Shown here piece after piece: positions 21,714 to 30,289 of a stretch of 35,143 nt of DNA; the first letter of the stretch is position 1; every line of letters starts with the position of its first letter. Below the pieces are notes generated by a model. The model did no database searches and was not told where the DNA came from. It saw only the letters and a list, made by a program, of their open reading frames with translations. Position numbers and translations under genes: made by a program. The DNA is taken from the NCBI GenBank assembly GCA_021324235.1, contig JAJPJM010000037.1, positions 1 to 35,143 on the forward strand, written 5' to 3'. This DNA comes from Verrucomicrobiota bacterium. GTDB taxonomy: Bacteria; Verrucomicrobiota; Verrucomicrobiia; Limisphaerales; UBA11358.

Positions 21714-23000
21714 TCAGGCTTTCCACACCTGACGAGGTTTGGTTTTCACGCCGGCCATGGCGTTCCGCGTGTCAACGACGCAGGCGCTCCAATCGGCCAG
21801 TTCCTGATAATTGACCGCTTGATGGTTGGTGGCGATGATGACCGCATCGAAATGCTGCAGCGTTTCGCGGTTCCAATCCACCGAACGGGTGCCCGCCCAA
21901 TGGGGATGTTCGCGCGTCACCCGGATGACCGGTACGTACGGATCGTAGTAGGCCACCTCCGCCCCGCGCGCCTTGAGGAGATCCATCAGGACGTAGCTCG
22001 GCGATTCGCGGTCATCGTCCACATTCGGCTTGTAAGCCAGTCCCACGATGAGCACCCGGCTGCCGTTCATCGGCTTCCGCAGGGCGTTGAGGGCTTCCGC
22101 GGTCCGATTCACAACATGCGTGGGCATGGCGGTGTTGATTTCGCCCGCGAGTTCGATGAAGCGCGTGTGCTGGCCGTATTCCCGGGCTTTCCAGGTCAAA
22201 TAAAAGGGATCAATTGGAATGCAATGGCCGCCCAATCCCGGTCCCGGCGAAAACGCCATGAATCCGAACGGCTTTGTTTTGGCAGCCGAAATCACCTCCC
22301 AGACGTCAATGCCCATGGCCCCGTAAACGAGTTTCAATTCGTTGACCAGCGCGATGTTTACGCTGCGGAAAATATTCTCGAGCAGCTTGGTGGCCTCGGC
22401 AGCGCGGCAGGAGGAAACCGGCACCAGGGTCTTGATGGCGCGGCCGTAAAGCGCCTTCGCGCGTTCCAGACAGGCCGGGGTATAACCGCCGATCACTTTC
22501 GGAATGATTTCGACCTTGCTCTGCGCATTTCCCGGATCCTCGCGTTCCGGTGAAAACGCCAGATGAAAATCCACGCCGGCCTTCAGACCGGACCCGGCTT
22601 CGAGCACTTCCCGCAGGTCTTCATCGGTGGTTCCCGGGTAGGTCGTCGATTCCAGCACCACCAGGGTCCCCCGGGCCAGATGCGGCGCCACGGATTTGCC
22701 GGTGTCAGTGATAAACGAAATATCCGGTTCGCGGTTCTTGTTCAGCGGCGTCGGCACGCAAATGATGACCGCCTCGACTTCCTTGACCCGGCGGAAATCC
22801 GCGGAGGCCACAAAGGCGCCCGCCTTCACCGCCTCGGAAATCGCCCCGGCGGAAATATGTTTGATGTAACTCCGTCCGCTGTTGAGCGACTCCACCTTGG
22901 CCGGGTCAATATCCAGACCCAGCACCGTGACGCCGGAGCGTGCAAATTGTAGTGACAAGGGGAGGCCAACGTAACCCAATCCAATAACTGCGATCTTCAT
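21714..23000 (-). CDS. UDP-N-acetylhexosamine 6-dehydrogenase (WbpA/WbpO type)
   Basis: This 428-residue protein has the nucleotide-sugar dehydrogenase layout. The N-terminal Rossmann motif GLGYVGLP lies at 7-14 and D30 binds NAD ribose. ESTTYPGTT and AFSPEREDPGN follow, then AEATKLLENIFRSVNIALVNEL with the catalytic-domain Lys/Asn. The nucleophile Cys260 lies in GPGLGGHCIPIDP. The ending VLIVGLAYKPNVDDDRESP is the UDP-binding domain. The STTYPGTT and SPEREDPG wording fits the UDP-GlcNAc/GalNAc branch rather than UDP-glucose dehydrogenase. It oxidises C6 twice to give a uronic acid sugar nucleotide. The ATG at 23000 has GGAG nine bases upstream. Confidence 0.92.
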   Translation of the reverse strand: MKIAVIGLGYVGLPLSLQFARSGVTVLGLDIDPAKVESLNSGRSYIKHISAGAISEAVKAGAFVASADFRRVKEVEAVIICVPTPLNKNREPDISFITDTGKSVAPHLARGTLVVLESTTYPGTTDEDLREVLEAGSGLKAGVDFHLAFSPEREDPGNAQSKVEIIPKVIGGYTPACLERAKALYGRAIKTLVPVSSCRAAEATKLLENIFRSVNIALVNELKLVYGAMGIDVWEVISAAKTKPFGFMAFSPGPGLGGHCIPIDPFYLTWKAREYGQHTRFIELAGEINTAMPTHVVNRTAEALNALRKPMNGSRVLIVGLAYKPNVDDDRESPSYVLMDLLKARGAEVAYYDPYVPVIRVTREHPHWAGTRSVDWNRETLQHFDAVIIATNHQAVNYQELADWSACVVDTRNAMAGVKTKPRQVWKA

Positions 23001-23101
23001 TGATTTATCTCCATTTTTCTGATTTTAGCTGCCTGGATCCGAAGCGCCGTTCATCACACACCAGCCAGCTATTGAACGGCGTGGCAAATCGGCGGTAACA
23101 A

Positions 23102-24682
23102 TTAATGATGGGCGTCACCGCCCGGGGATGTCAGCCGGAAGAAAACAATCAGCTTCCGGACAAATCCGGGAAATCGTTCCAGCGGCAGCAACGCACAAAG
23201 TGTCTTCAGTGAATAGACCCCTGCCAGGCCGGCTGAAATCAAGCCCAGCGCGATGGCCGCCCAACGGGGAAGAAAATACCAGCTCGCGAACACGACCGCT
23301 ATCAACGGCGTAAACAGCAATCCCAAACGCCGATTCGCCCCGGACCACTTAAACCCGCACACCCGGCGGACGACAGCATAAATGAGGACAAAATAAACCA
23401 CATAGGTCACAAAGAACGCCATACCAATACCGTTCAAGGCAAAATACCGTATACCAAACCAGGTCAGTCCCAGCGACACCAGATTGGTCGAAAGCTCAGT
23501 CCAAAAGAAGATTTTGCCCGCGCCTCGCGCCAGCAGAATGAAGCCCATCGGCCAACTGGCGACCCGCAACATCATACCCAGGCAAAACCAACGAAGAATC
23601 TCCACCGCCGGCGCGAATTTAGCCGAGTAAAACAGTCCAATAACCAGGGGGGCGAAGGCCAGCGTTGCCAGGACCCCGGGACAGGCCGCCAGCAATCCCA
23701 CCTCGGCCTGTTCATTCACCAACCGGTTGCATTCCTCACGATCGCCGGCGATGGCCGTCAAGCGCGGATAAAAATCCGTGCCCATTGCTTGGAGGATGAA
23801 ATTGACATAAAGCACGCTGAACGCCCAGGCGGCCTGGTAAAAGCCGGCTGCCTCCAGGCTTATCCCGCGCAGTGCAAAGATACGAATCAGATAATTGGTA
23901 CCCAGCACCATCAAGCTGCTGGCCATGAAAACAAATCCAAGCTTTAACAACGCCGAAGCTTCGGCCATTACCTGGGACGTGGTGATCCGAACCGTTTCCA
24001 CCCTGATTTTCCGGGCATACCACCAGGACATGAGAATGCCCATTGCGGCTGCACAAACCAGTGCCGGGACCACGCCCTGTTCGGCGATGCCGTGTCGGTA
24101 ATACAGATATACGATCACGATGCTAAACACGGTCCCATAAAGCGCGCCCAGCACATTCATGCGGGCGAGATCGGCAATCCGGCGCATGCCCTGGATGACC
24201 GCCCCCTGCCCCGCGGAAACATCGCCAAAGAACGCCGCCAGCGCCAATAAGGCAATGGCCGCCACATGCCGGCTGTCTCCGAATGTCAGCAACGACAATG
24301 GTTTGCTGCAGGCGAGTAAAAACAAAGCGCCCAAAGCGCCGGTATAAAAAGCCACGCGCCGCAAGGTAATTACGGTACAGGCAATGCGACGGCTGTCGCC
24401 GGTGCCGACGGCTTCGGCAATCTGGCGCACCCCGCTGGTATTGATGCCCATGCCGGCTACGGTGCGGGTCAGATTGCAGATGGAATCGTATACTCCAAAC
24501 AATCCATAGCCCGACGGCCCCAATAACAGAGCCATGGCCTTGGTGGGAACAATGCTAAATCCAACATTCAGCACCGACGAACCGCCAATCAGCACCGAAG
24601 ATTTTACAATCTGACCGTAGGATTTTTCGCCCTTGTTCAAAGTCTTGACACTGGTTTCCAATTGGACTGAAACGGGAGGCAT
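23102..24682 (-). CDS. wzx: Wzx-type polysaccharide flippase
   Basis: Starting at the ATG at 24682, 10 bases after the stop of the aminotransferase gene, the protein has 526 residues. About 12-14 hydrophobic helices fill most of it, with the typical opening SVLIGGSSVLNVGFSIVPTKAMALLLGPSGYGLFGVYDSI of the MATE-like O-antigen translocase family. A longer frame to 24727 would overlap the aminotransferase gene and adds no helix. It flips undecaprenyl-linked oligosaccharide across the inner membrane. Its WzxE-like opening fits substrates carrying amino-deoxy sugars, in line with the FdtA and FdtB neighbours. No Wzy polymerase is seen in the window. Confidence 0.9.
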   Translation of the reverse strand: MPPVSVQLETSVKTLNKGEKSYGQIVKSSVLIGGSSVLNVGFSIVPTKAMALLLGPSGYGLFGVYDSICNLTRTVAGMGINTSGVRQIAEAVGTGDSRRIACTVITLRRVAFYTGALGALFLLACSKPLSLLTFGDSRHVAAIALLALAAFFGDVSAGQGAVIQGMRRIADLARMNVLGALYGTVFSIVIVYLYYRHGIAEQGVVPALVCAAAMGILMSWWYARKIRVETVRITTSQVMAEASALLKLGFVFMASSLMVLGTNYLIRIFALRGISLEAAGFYQAAWAFSVLYVNFILQAMGTDFYPRLTAIAGDREECNRLVNEQAEVGLLAACPGVLATLAFAPLVIGLFYSAKFAPAVEILRWFCLGMMLRVASWPMGFILLARGAGKIFFWTELSTNLVSLGLTWFGIRYFALNGIGMAFFVTYVVYFVLIYAVVRRVCGFKWSGANRRLGLLFTPLIAVVFASWYFLPRWAAIALGLISAGLAGVYSLKTLCALLPLERFPGFVRKLIVFFRLTSPGGDAHH

Positions 24683-24692
24683 TCTTAAAAAA

Positions 24693-25796
24693 TTATTTGA
24701 CAGCCAGATTGGTTTGCCCCGCAACATAACCGGCTTCGTCGGCCGAAAGATGCGGTCCCAGCGGCAGGCTTAGCACCGTCTCCGCCATGGTTTCCGCGAC
24801 GGGAAAGGTTCCGCGCGCCCATCCGGCCTCCGCATAGGCGCCGGAAAGATGCGGTGGCACCGGATAATGAATCAACGTGCCAATGCCGGCCTCGGTCAGC
24901 CGCGTCTGCAAGTCATTCCGCCGGGGATGGCGCACCACAAAAAGATGCCAGGCCGGTTCCGCCCATTCCGGGACGAACGGCAGGGTCAGGCCGGAAGCAC
25001 CGTTCAATTCCGTCAGATAGCTGGCGGCCACGATTCGGCGGCGTCCGTTCCACGCGTCCAGTTTCGCCAGTTTCACGCGTAAAAAAGCCGCCTGCAGTTC
25101 GTCCAGGCGCGAATTGTAGCCCTTCACCTCGTTGTAATATTTTTTTCTGGACCCATAGTTGCGCAGCAGACGCACGCGATCCGCCAGCGACGCGTCGTCG
25201 GTGGTCACGGCGCCGGCGTCGCCAAACGCGCCCAGGTTCTTGCCCGGATAGAAACTGTTGCCGGCGGCATCGCCCAGGGAACCCGTTCGCCGGCCTTTGT
25301 AACGCGCACCCTGTGCCTGCGCGTTGTCTTCAATGACTTTCAGGCCGTGTCGGCGGGCGACACTCAAAATCGGGTCCATATCCGCTGGTTGTCCGTAAAG
25401 ATGCACCGGCATGATGGCTTTGGTTCTGGGCGTGATGGCGCCTTCAATCCGATCCGGGTCCAGGTTGCAAGTCCGGGGATCAGGTTCAACCGGCACGAGT
25501 GTGGCCCCGGCATAAGACACGGCCAACCAGGTGGCAATGTAGGTGTTGGAAGGGACGATCACCTCGTCACCCGCCTTGATATCATAGGCCCGGAGGATCA
25601 AATGCAACGCTTCCAGGCCGTTCCCGACACCCACGCAATATTTCACTCCGCAATAATCGGCGAATTCCTGTTCAAAGGCCTCCACTTCCTTTCCCAGGAC
25701 ATACCAGGCGGAGCGCATGAAGCGAAAATACGCCTCATCCAGCCCGGCTTTAAGCTCCTCGTACGGAGCCACAAAATCGAGGAACGGCACCTTCAC
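24693..25796 (-). CDS. fdtB: FdtB/DegT-type sugar 3-aminotransferase (PLP)
   Basis: This 367-residue DegT/DnrJ/EryC1/StrS aminotransferase has [13 protein letters not shown] at the start and [32 protein letters not shown], the cofactor phosphate loop. [15 protein letters not shown] carries the Asp that contacts the PLP ring nitrogen. [17 protein letters not shown] carries the internal-aldimine Lys186. These strings are typical of the FdtB/QdtB subgroup that aminates C3 of dTDP-3-keto-6-deoxyhexoses. The start overlaps the stop of the ketoisomerase gene as ATGA, which matches the usual fdtA-fdtB pairing. It should yield a dTDP-3-amino-3,6-dideoxyhexose (Fuc3N or Qui3N). The exact sugar depends on the isomerase and is not readable here. 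Confidence 0.88.
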   Translation of the reverse strand: MKVPFLDFVAPYEELKAGLDEAYFRFMRSAWYVLGKEVEAFEQEFADYCGVKYCVGVGNGLEALHLILRAYDIKAGDEVIVPSNTYIATWLAVSYAGATLVPVEPDPRTCNLDPDRIEGAITPRTKAIMPVHLYGQPADMDPILSVARRHGLKVIEDNAQAQGARYKGRRTGSLGDAAGNSFYPGKNLGAFGDAGAVTTDDASLADRVRLLRNYGSRKKYYNEVKGYNSRLDELQAAFLRVKLAKLDAWNGRRRIVAASYLTELNGASGLTLPFVPEWAEPAWHLFVVRHPRRNDLQTRLTEAGIGTLIHYPVPPHLSGAYAEAGWARGTFPVAETMAETVLSLPLGPHLSADEAGYVAGQTNLAVK

Positions 25797-26209
25797 GAAC
25801 CGGCGCCTCCCACCACTCGAAGATATTCACGGTAATCGCGAAAGTAATCCTTTTCATCGTACGGCTCGGAGGCCAGGGCCAGGCAGACGGAGCCGGAGGA
25901 AAAATTGTCGATTTCCCGCCAGACCATGGGCGGCAGATGCAGCCCGTAATACGAACGATTCAAATGAAACCGTTCCTTTTCCTTGCCATCGTACACCACC
26001 ACGTCAAAGCTGCCGGACATGGCGATGAGGAACTGGTGGCACTTTTTGAGCGCGTGGCCGGCCCGATCGGCGCCCCCGGGCACATCGTACAGATAAAACA
26101 CCCGTTTGATCGCAAAGGGGATATGGCGGTCACCCTCAATAAAGGTCAGATTTCCCCGCGGATCCACCATTTTGGGCAGGTTGACGATTTGACATTGTTT
26201 TATGTTCAT
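25793..26209 (-). CDS. fdtA: FdtA/QdtA-type dTDP-sugar 3,4-ketoisomerase (WxcM-like cupin)
   Basis: Starting at the ATG at 26209, the protein has 138 residues, the normal family size. [34 protein letters not shown] and the loop [13 protein letters not shown] place it in the WxcM-like 3,4-ketoisomerase family, followed by [11 protein letters not shown] and [13 protein letters not shown]. It moves the keto group from C4 to C3 of dTDP-4-keto-6-deoxyglucose, feeding the aminotransferase. The family loop usually reads HAH; here it is H52-A53-L54, so one histidine is missing, and activity or stereochemistry may differ. A longer in-frame extension to 26347 overlaps the next gene and has no family match. 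Confidence 0.87.
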   Translation of the reverse strand: MNIKQCQIVNLPKMVDPRGNLTFIEGDRHIPFAIKRVFYLYDVPGGADRAGHALKKCHQFLIAMSGSFDVVVYDGKEKERFHLNRSYYGLHLPPMVWREIDNFSSGSVCLALASEPYDEKDYFRDYREYLRVVGGAGS

Positions 26210-26234
26210 AAAAGTCGGATCGGATGATGAAACA

Positions 26235-26843
26235 TCAGTAGTTGATTTTGCATTCGGGAACACTTTCTTCCCATTCCTTGATCTTGGCCTCGGCAAATTG
26301 GGCCAGGGGCAGCACCCGTTCGCGGGCCCGCAACCAATTCCCGGCATTCAAGGTGAAGTGCACCATGTCCACCGGTTCGCCGCCGATGATCTGGCCGGCG
26401 GATTTTGTGCCGCTTTGCCGGAAGCCAAGTTTCCGGCAAAGCGAGTGAACAGCCAGATTGGTGGACACGCATCTCGCCAGCAATTCGCGCAATTTCAATT
26501 CGCGAAAGGCCAGGTCATACGTCAGCAGGCAACAGGGCAACGCTGCCGACACGGTCGGACGTATGATATAGCGTCCCCATTCGGCGGTGTCGCCGGAAAG
26601 ATCGTACAGTCCGTTGGTCCCCAGAGGGGTTCCCGCCGCGGTTTCAAGGAGGAAATAGAAATCGCCTTCCTGTTGAAAATAGGCCTCCAGCCATTTCCGC
26701 TGGCTGGCGACGTCCGGTGCGGAATCGCCCACCTTGCCTTTGACATAATCCTGATTCCGCAACCATACAATGAACGCCGCATCCTCCATCTGAACCGGGC
26801 GCAATCGCAGGCCGAAGCCTTCCGCATGTAAAACGTGTCGCAT
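26235..26843 (-). CDS. GNAT-family N-acyltransferase (tandem copy 2)
   Basis: This 202-residue protein starts at the ATG at 26843. It has the RimJ/RimL-like GNAT layout: FGLRLRPVQMEDAAFIVWLRNQDYVKG, GTPLGTNGLYDLSG, the CoA-binding strand GRYIIRP and LARCVSTNLAVHSLCRKLGFRQSG near the end of the fold. It is a clear paralogue of the next gene upstream. Given the amino-sugar genes immediately downstream, it probably N-acylates the 3-amino sugar. It sits 25 bases before the ketoisomerase start. The usual sugar N-acetyltransferase FdtC is a left-handed beta-helix protein, so a GNAT here is a different solution and may use an acyl-ACP donor. That donor is inference. Confidence 0.8.
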   Translation of the reverse strand: MRHVLHAEGFGLRLRPVQMEDAAFIVWLRNQDYVKGKVGDSAPDVASQRKWLEAYFQQEGDFYFLLETAAGTPLGTNGLYDLSGDTAEWGRYIIRPTVSAALPCCLLTYDLAFRELKLRELLARCVSTNLAVHSLCRKLGFRQSGTKSAGQIIGGEPVDMVHFTLNAGNWLRARERVLPLAQFAEAKIKEWEESVPECKINY

Positions 26844-26910
26844 GGTCAAATCGTCATTTGTAATCTCATTGCATCTTTGAAATTCGCAGCCCCCAACCGA
26901 GATCACAGGG

Positions 26911-27546
26911 TCAGACGGCGGTTGGCTGGTGGATTTCCTCCCAAGGCTGGGTCCGGCCCAACTGCGTTTTTTCCCAGTCCAACACCTGTACCCCGGCAAG
27001 GGTTGCCAGGGGCAACAACGAATCACGGACTTTATTCCAGTCTTCCGCCGTCAGAAGATACTGGACCAAATCCACGGGTTGGCCATCAATCATTTGCGCT
27101 GCCTGCTTGACGCCGACGCGCTTAAAGCCGGATTTCCGATGGAGGGAATGGAGGGGAATATTGGTGGACACACAATTGCTCCGGATTTCGGTCAATCCCA
27201 TGTTTTCAAAGGCATAATCCACCAGCAAAATTCCGTTGGGCAGCCCGGCCACGATTTCGGGCCGAATGATGTGGCGTCCTTTCTCCGCGCTGGACCCGGC
27301 CACATCATAAATTCCGTGGGTCCCCAGAGAGATCCCTCTCAAAGTTTCGACGATGAAATAATAGTCACCTTCCCGTTCAAAATAGGTTTTCAGCCAGGCC
27401 TCCTGGGCGCGCACACTTTGGGCCGAATCGCCAACTCTTCCCTTCACATAGTCCTGATTCCTCAGCCAGGTAATGAACGCGGCGTCCTCCACGCGAACCG
27501 GGCGCAATCGCACGTTAAAGCCTTCCAAATGGATGTCGTGGCGCAT
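26911..27546 (-). CDS. GNAT-family N-acyltransferase (tandem copy 1)
   Basis: From the ATG at 27546 the protein has 211 residues; a frame extension to 27564 adds six. It aligns without large gaps with the following gene: WLRNQDYVKGRVGDSA versus WLRNQDYVKGKVGDSA, SLGTHGIYDVAG, GRHIIRPEIVAGLPNG, CVSTNIPLHSLHRKSGF and LPLATLAGVQVLDWE. The pair is a tandem duplication 67 bases apart. Both keep the CoA-binding region, so both look functional. A role in acylating an amino sugar or its nucleotide form is inferred from the flanking carrier-protein and aminotransferase genes. Confidence 0.8.
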   Translation of the reverse strand: MRHDIHLEGFNVRLRPVRVEDAAFITWLRNQDYVKGRVGDSAQSVRAQEAWLKTYFEREGDYYFIVETLRGISLGTHGIYDVAGSSAEKGRHIIRPEIVAGLPNGILLVDYAFENMGLTEIRSNCVSTNIPLHSLHRKSGFKRVGVKQAAQMIDGQPVDLVQYLLTAEDWNKVRDSLLPLATLAGVQVLDWEKTQLGRTQPWEEIHQPTAV

Positions 27547-27585
27547 GATTATGGACAAACGCAAACTGTTCAGTGCCCGGACCGT

Positions 27586-28026
27586 TCAAACGGGAATGAC
27601 AATTTCCTGCCGGTATTGGAGCACGATTCGCCGCACTCCCACAATCCGGGAGGCGATCTCCCGGACCTTCTCAATCATAACGACACCCAAACCCATGCCC
27701 GCATGGCTGCCTTGCAGGGCATAATCCGGATGCACTGCGATGTGCATGATGTCAACTTCATCGACCGAAGTTCGCAGGAAGATCACCACGCCTATCGGGC
27801 TGCCGTCGAGGCGGGCCCCATCGTAGGCAAAAAGGGTTTGCGCCTCACAATTTTCAATCTTCACCGACAGGGTGTCCGCGGTCTGCTCGATCCGCGGATG
27901 GCCGAACTTTTCAAGTGAATCGACGATGCCTTTCCGCACCCGAAATTGTCCCGGGTTGAAGAACAGCAATTCCTCCACCGCGTGACGGCAGTGCTTCAAA
28001 GTTTTCGAGGAAAAGGTGAAACTCAT
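27586..28026 (-). CDS. Third GNAT-like protein, divergent
   Basis: Starting from the ATG at 28026 (a GTG at 28038 is possible), the protein has 146 residues. The second half has the GNAT core: SPIGVVIFLRTSVDEVDIMHIAVHPDY as strands 4-5 and QGSHAGMGLGVVMIEKVRE as the acetyl-CoA P-loop helix. The N-terminal half (HCRHAVEELLFFNPGQ, VRKGIVDSLEKF) is not recognised. It is not similar to the tandem pair by eye. The gene lies between the SDR and the GNAT pair, all on one strand with short gaps (39 and 63 bases), so it is part of the same cassette. Its acceptor is unknown. Confidence 0.65.
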   Translation of the reverse strand: MSFTFSSKTLKHCRHAVEELLFFNPGQFRVRKGIVDSLEKFGHPRIEQTADTLSVKIENCEAQTLFAYDGARLDGSPIGVVIFLRTSVDEVDIMHIAVHPDYALQGSHAGMGLGVVMIEKVREIASRIVGVRRIVLQYRQEIVIPV

Positions 28027-28089
28027 GATCGGGAACACAACCCCCGCGGTAGCGCGTGGCTTCGAATCGATTCAACCACCATGTCTGAT

Positions 28090-28830
28090 TTAATAGGAAC
28101 TGAATTTGCCGCCATCCACGATGAGCTCCTGTCCGGTAATCCAGCGGGCACGCTCGGATGACAGAAACTCCACCGCGTCCGCGATGTCCTCGGGACGCCC
28201 GAACCCCAGGGGATAGGTCGCCTGCACCGACGCCAGAAAGTCGGGATTGGTGAAGTATTGTTTCGTCATCCCCGTTTCAACAATACCCGGCAGAACCGAG
28301 TTCACGCGAACCGTGGGGGCCAGTTCAACCGCCAGCGCGCGCGCCAGCGCGTCCAGCGCACCTTTGCTCGCACAATACACGGAATAGCCTTTGCCTCCCA
28401 GCTTGCTGCTGATGCTGGAAACAAAGGTGATGGTTCGCAACGCCCCCTTGTTGACGCGTTTCTGGGCCAGTGGCCGGATGATTTCCAACGCGGAAAAAAA
28501 GTTCACATTGAAAACCTTGGTTACAAACTCCGTCTCCACGGCCCGCACCAGTTGATCGCCGGTGATCCCCGCCGAATGGATGAAATGTTCGATGCCAATG
28601 CCTTTCGCCGCCAGCAATGACGTCAGTTCATCCACGATTACGTCCAACCGGCTCGAGTCCCGCACCCACAACAAATGCCGCTCCGGGTTGGCACCCGCGC
28701 GCCGCACGGCCTCCAAACTCTCCCCGTTCCGGCCGACCAGGATCAGGTTGCGGTGAGGGGCAAGCTTCAGCGCAATGCTCCGGCCAAAGCCCGAGGATGC
28801 GCCCGTGATCAAAGTGTACGATTCTCCCAT
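28090..28830 (-). CDS. Short-chain dehydrogenase/reductase, FabG-like
   Basis: Starting from the ATG at 28830 with GAGGA just upstream, the protein has 246 residues, the classic SDR length. The cofactor motif is TGASSGFG (9-16), the structural motif HSAG lies near 85-88, and the catalytic Ser (about 139), Tyr152 and Lys156 are in SSISS and YCASK. PGIVETGM and the ending ITGQELIVDGG are typical of FabG and 3-oxoacyl-ACP reductases. Seven bases separate it from the upstream KAS III gene. The likely job is NADPH reduction of the 3-oxoacyl-ACP made by the synthases to a 3-hydroxyacyl-ACP. Reduction of a keto-sugar is the main alternative. Confidence 0.88.
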   Translation of the reverse strand: MGESYTLITGASSGFGRSIALKLAPHRNLILVGRNGESLEAVRRAGANPERHLLWVRDSSRLDVIVDELTSLLAAKGIGIEHFIHSAGITGDQLVRAVETEFVTKVFNVNFFSALEIIRPLAQKRVNKGALRTITFVSSISSKLGGKGYSVYCASKGALDALARALAVELAPTVRVNSVLPGIVETGMTKQYFTNPDFLASVQATYPLGFGRPEDIADAVEFLSSERARWITGQELIVDGGKFSSY

Positions 28831-28837
28831 GGATTCC

Positions 28838-29911
28838 TCAAACCGGTTCGTATTCCACAAGCCTGCAGGTGGTCAACGGACCCAGGGTCATGACCATCGT
28901 CAGCCAGGCCAGCCCCACCCCAAAACCGCTCACGCAGACCCGATGCTGCGCCCGCAAAAATTCCGCGGGATAGTTATGGCTAATCACCAGCGGAATCGTC
29001 GTCGAACTGCTGTTGCCGTACAGGGTCACGATATTGTTGGGCATTTTCGCCGGCGGAATTTTCATTTTGGCGGCCATCTGTTGCAGGATGAACGCATTCG
29101 GCTGGTGAAACAGAAAGTACTCGATGGAGTCAAGGCTGTCGCCCGAGAACGCGAGCACCTCTTGAACCTGCCGCGGAACATCCTCCATCGTGAAATTGAA
29201 GATGGCCGCGCCGTCCATGGAAACATGATGGAGATTTTGACGCATTCCCTCCTCCACCTCCCGTATCACGAGCGTTTCCGGCGACGCCGGCGTCCGATAC
29301 GCGCCGCCGGGAATAAGGATCGCCTTGTGGCGGGAACCATCATTCTTCACGTCCATGTAAATGGGGTTTTCGGCTTCGCAACGCTCCACGATGGTCACGG
29401 AACCGGCATCCCCCGTCAGTGGATAGGAAATCCGGTTGCACCGGTCCACTTGTTTGCTGCCCGTGTCTCCATTCAAGAGCACAACCTTGGGTAGCGCGGT
29501 GATTTCCAGTAGCAGGAAGGCCTGCATCAGGCCGACGGCAAACCCCGCGCATCCCTGATTGATGTCGAGACAAACCACATCCGGGCCGAGACCCAGTTTT
29601 CCATGGAGCACATTGCTGGTGGGCGGGGCAAAATAATCCGGGGTTTGCGATACAAACAGCAAGGCGCCGATGTCCTCGCGTTTCAGTGTTCCCTCCTTCA
29701 GTAACTGTTGCAAACCGTACAGGCAAAGATCCGAAGAGCATACTTCCGGCGGCGCAATCCGGTGCCGGTCCAGGCCAATCATCTTCTTGAAACGCCGGGC
29801 CTTGTCGTCCGTAAGCTTAAACAGCGGGTACTCGTCGTCAAAACGATACTCCTCCCTGGGCACCACGGAGACGATGGCGCTGATTCTCTTGTGTTTAAAG
29901 ATATGCTTCAT
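28838..29911 (-). CDS. Beta-ketoacyl-ACP synthase III-like protein, copy 2
   Basis: This 357-residue thiolase-fold enzyme keeps the whole KAS III triad: Cys121 in DINQGCAGF, His269 in FHQPN and Asn300 in YGNSSS. FabH joins an acyl-CoA starter to malonyl-ACP, but relatives in secondary metabolism and glycan islands condense or transfer other acyl groups. It is followed by the FabG-like reductase and preceded by its own ACP gene 37 bases upstream. It aligns end to end with the protein of gene 30290-31357 with catalytic residues at identical numbers. Length is somewhat above typical FabH (about 320), with extra residues around 18-40. Confidence 0.9.
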   Translation of the reverse strand: MKHIFKHKRISAIVSVVPREEYRFDDEYPLFKLTDDKARRFKKMIGLDRHRIAPPEVCSSDLCLYGLQQLLKEGTLKREDIGALLFVSQTPDYFAPPTSNVLHGKLGLGPDVVCLDINQGCAGFAVGLMQAFLLLEITALPKVVLLNGDTGSKQVDRCNRISYPLTGDAGSVTIVERCEAENPIYMDVKNDGSRHKAILIPGGAYRTPASPETLVIREVEEGMRQNLHHVSMDGAAIFNFTMEDVPRQVQEVLAFSGDSLDSIEYFLFHQPNAFILQQMAAKMKIPPAKMPNNIVTLYGNSSSTTIPLVISHNYPAEFLRAQHRVCVSGFGVGLAWLTMVMTLGPLTTCRLVEYEPV

Positions 29912-29948
29912 GAATTTGCTTTCGCAGGCGAAACCATCCCCCGGAACC

Positions 29949-30173
29949 CTACTTCAATTTTCCTTCCACCAATTTTTCCAGATCGGCCGCGGTGACCGCC
30001 GACCGCATCTCATCCGCCTTGATGGCCACGCCGAATTTTGAATCGGCCATGGCCATGACGGAAAGGACCGCCAGGGAATCCCAGGTTTCAAAATCTTTCA
30101 GCACATTTTCAGGCTTCACCTCCTCGGCATCAAGAATTTGTGCCATTTGTTCGTAGAATAATGTTTTGTCCAT
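29949..30173 (-). CDS. Acyl carrier protein, copy 2
   Basis: This 74-residue acidic helical protein starts MDKTLFYEQMAQIL and carries the phosphopantetheine serine S33 in TWDSLAVLSVM. The motif reads WDSL rather than the DSLD/DSLE of fatty-acid AcpP, as in specialised carrier proteins. It probably carries the acyl chain handled by the KAS III encoded 37 bases downstream. Size and fold match the PP-binding family. A 115-base gap with a short palindrome separates it from the preceding synthase, so a separate promoter is possible. Confidence 0.88.
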   Translation of the reverse strand: MDKTLFYEQMAQILDAEEVKPENVLKDFETWDSLAVLSVMAMADSKFGVAIKADEMRSAVTAADLEKLVEGKLK

Positions 30174-30224
30174 ATGTTTTCTGACTTCAGTTGTTTGAGT
30201 TCGATCACGAGTAAGGCACCTGCC

Positions 30225-30237
30225 GGTCAGGCTGACC
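30225..30237. repeat. 13-bp palindrome between the two ACP/KAS III modules
   Basis: GGTCAG and CTGACC flank one base, and two further pairs extend it with a mismatch (30222-30240). It lies in the 115-base gap 30174-30289 before the second ACP gene. No U-tract follows, so it is more like an operator or a processing hairpin than a terminator. Confidence 0.35.
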
Positions 30238-30289
30238 AGCGTGATGCCTCAAGTCAAGTTGCGTCCCTTCCATCCATGGTTCTGCTCCC

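Noticed and set aside
23102-24727. Flippase start at 24727
   Set aside because: It would overlap the aminotransferase gene by 35 bases; the ATG at 24682 gives a normal Wzx N-terminus.
26929-27918. 329-codon open frame on the plus strand
   Set aside because: It lies antisense to two GNAT genes and has no recognisable fold.
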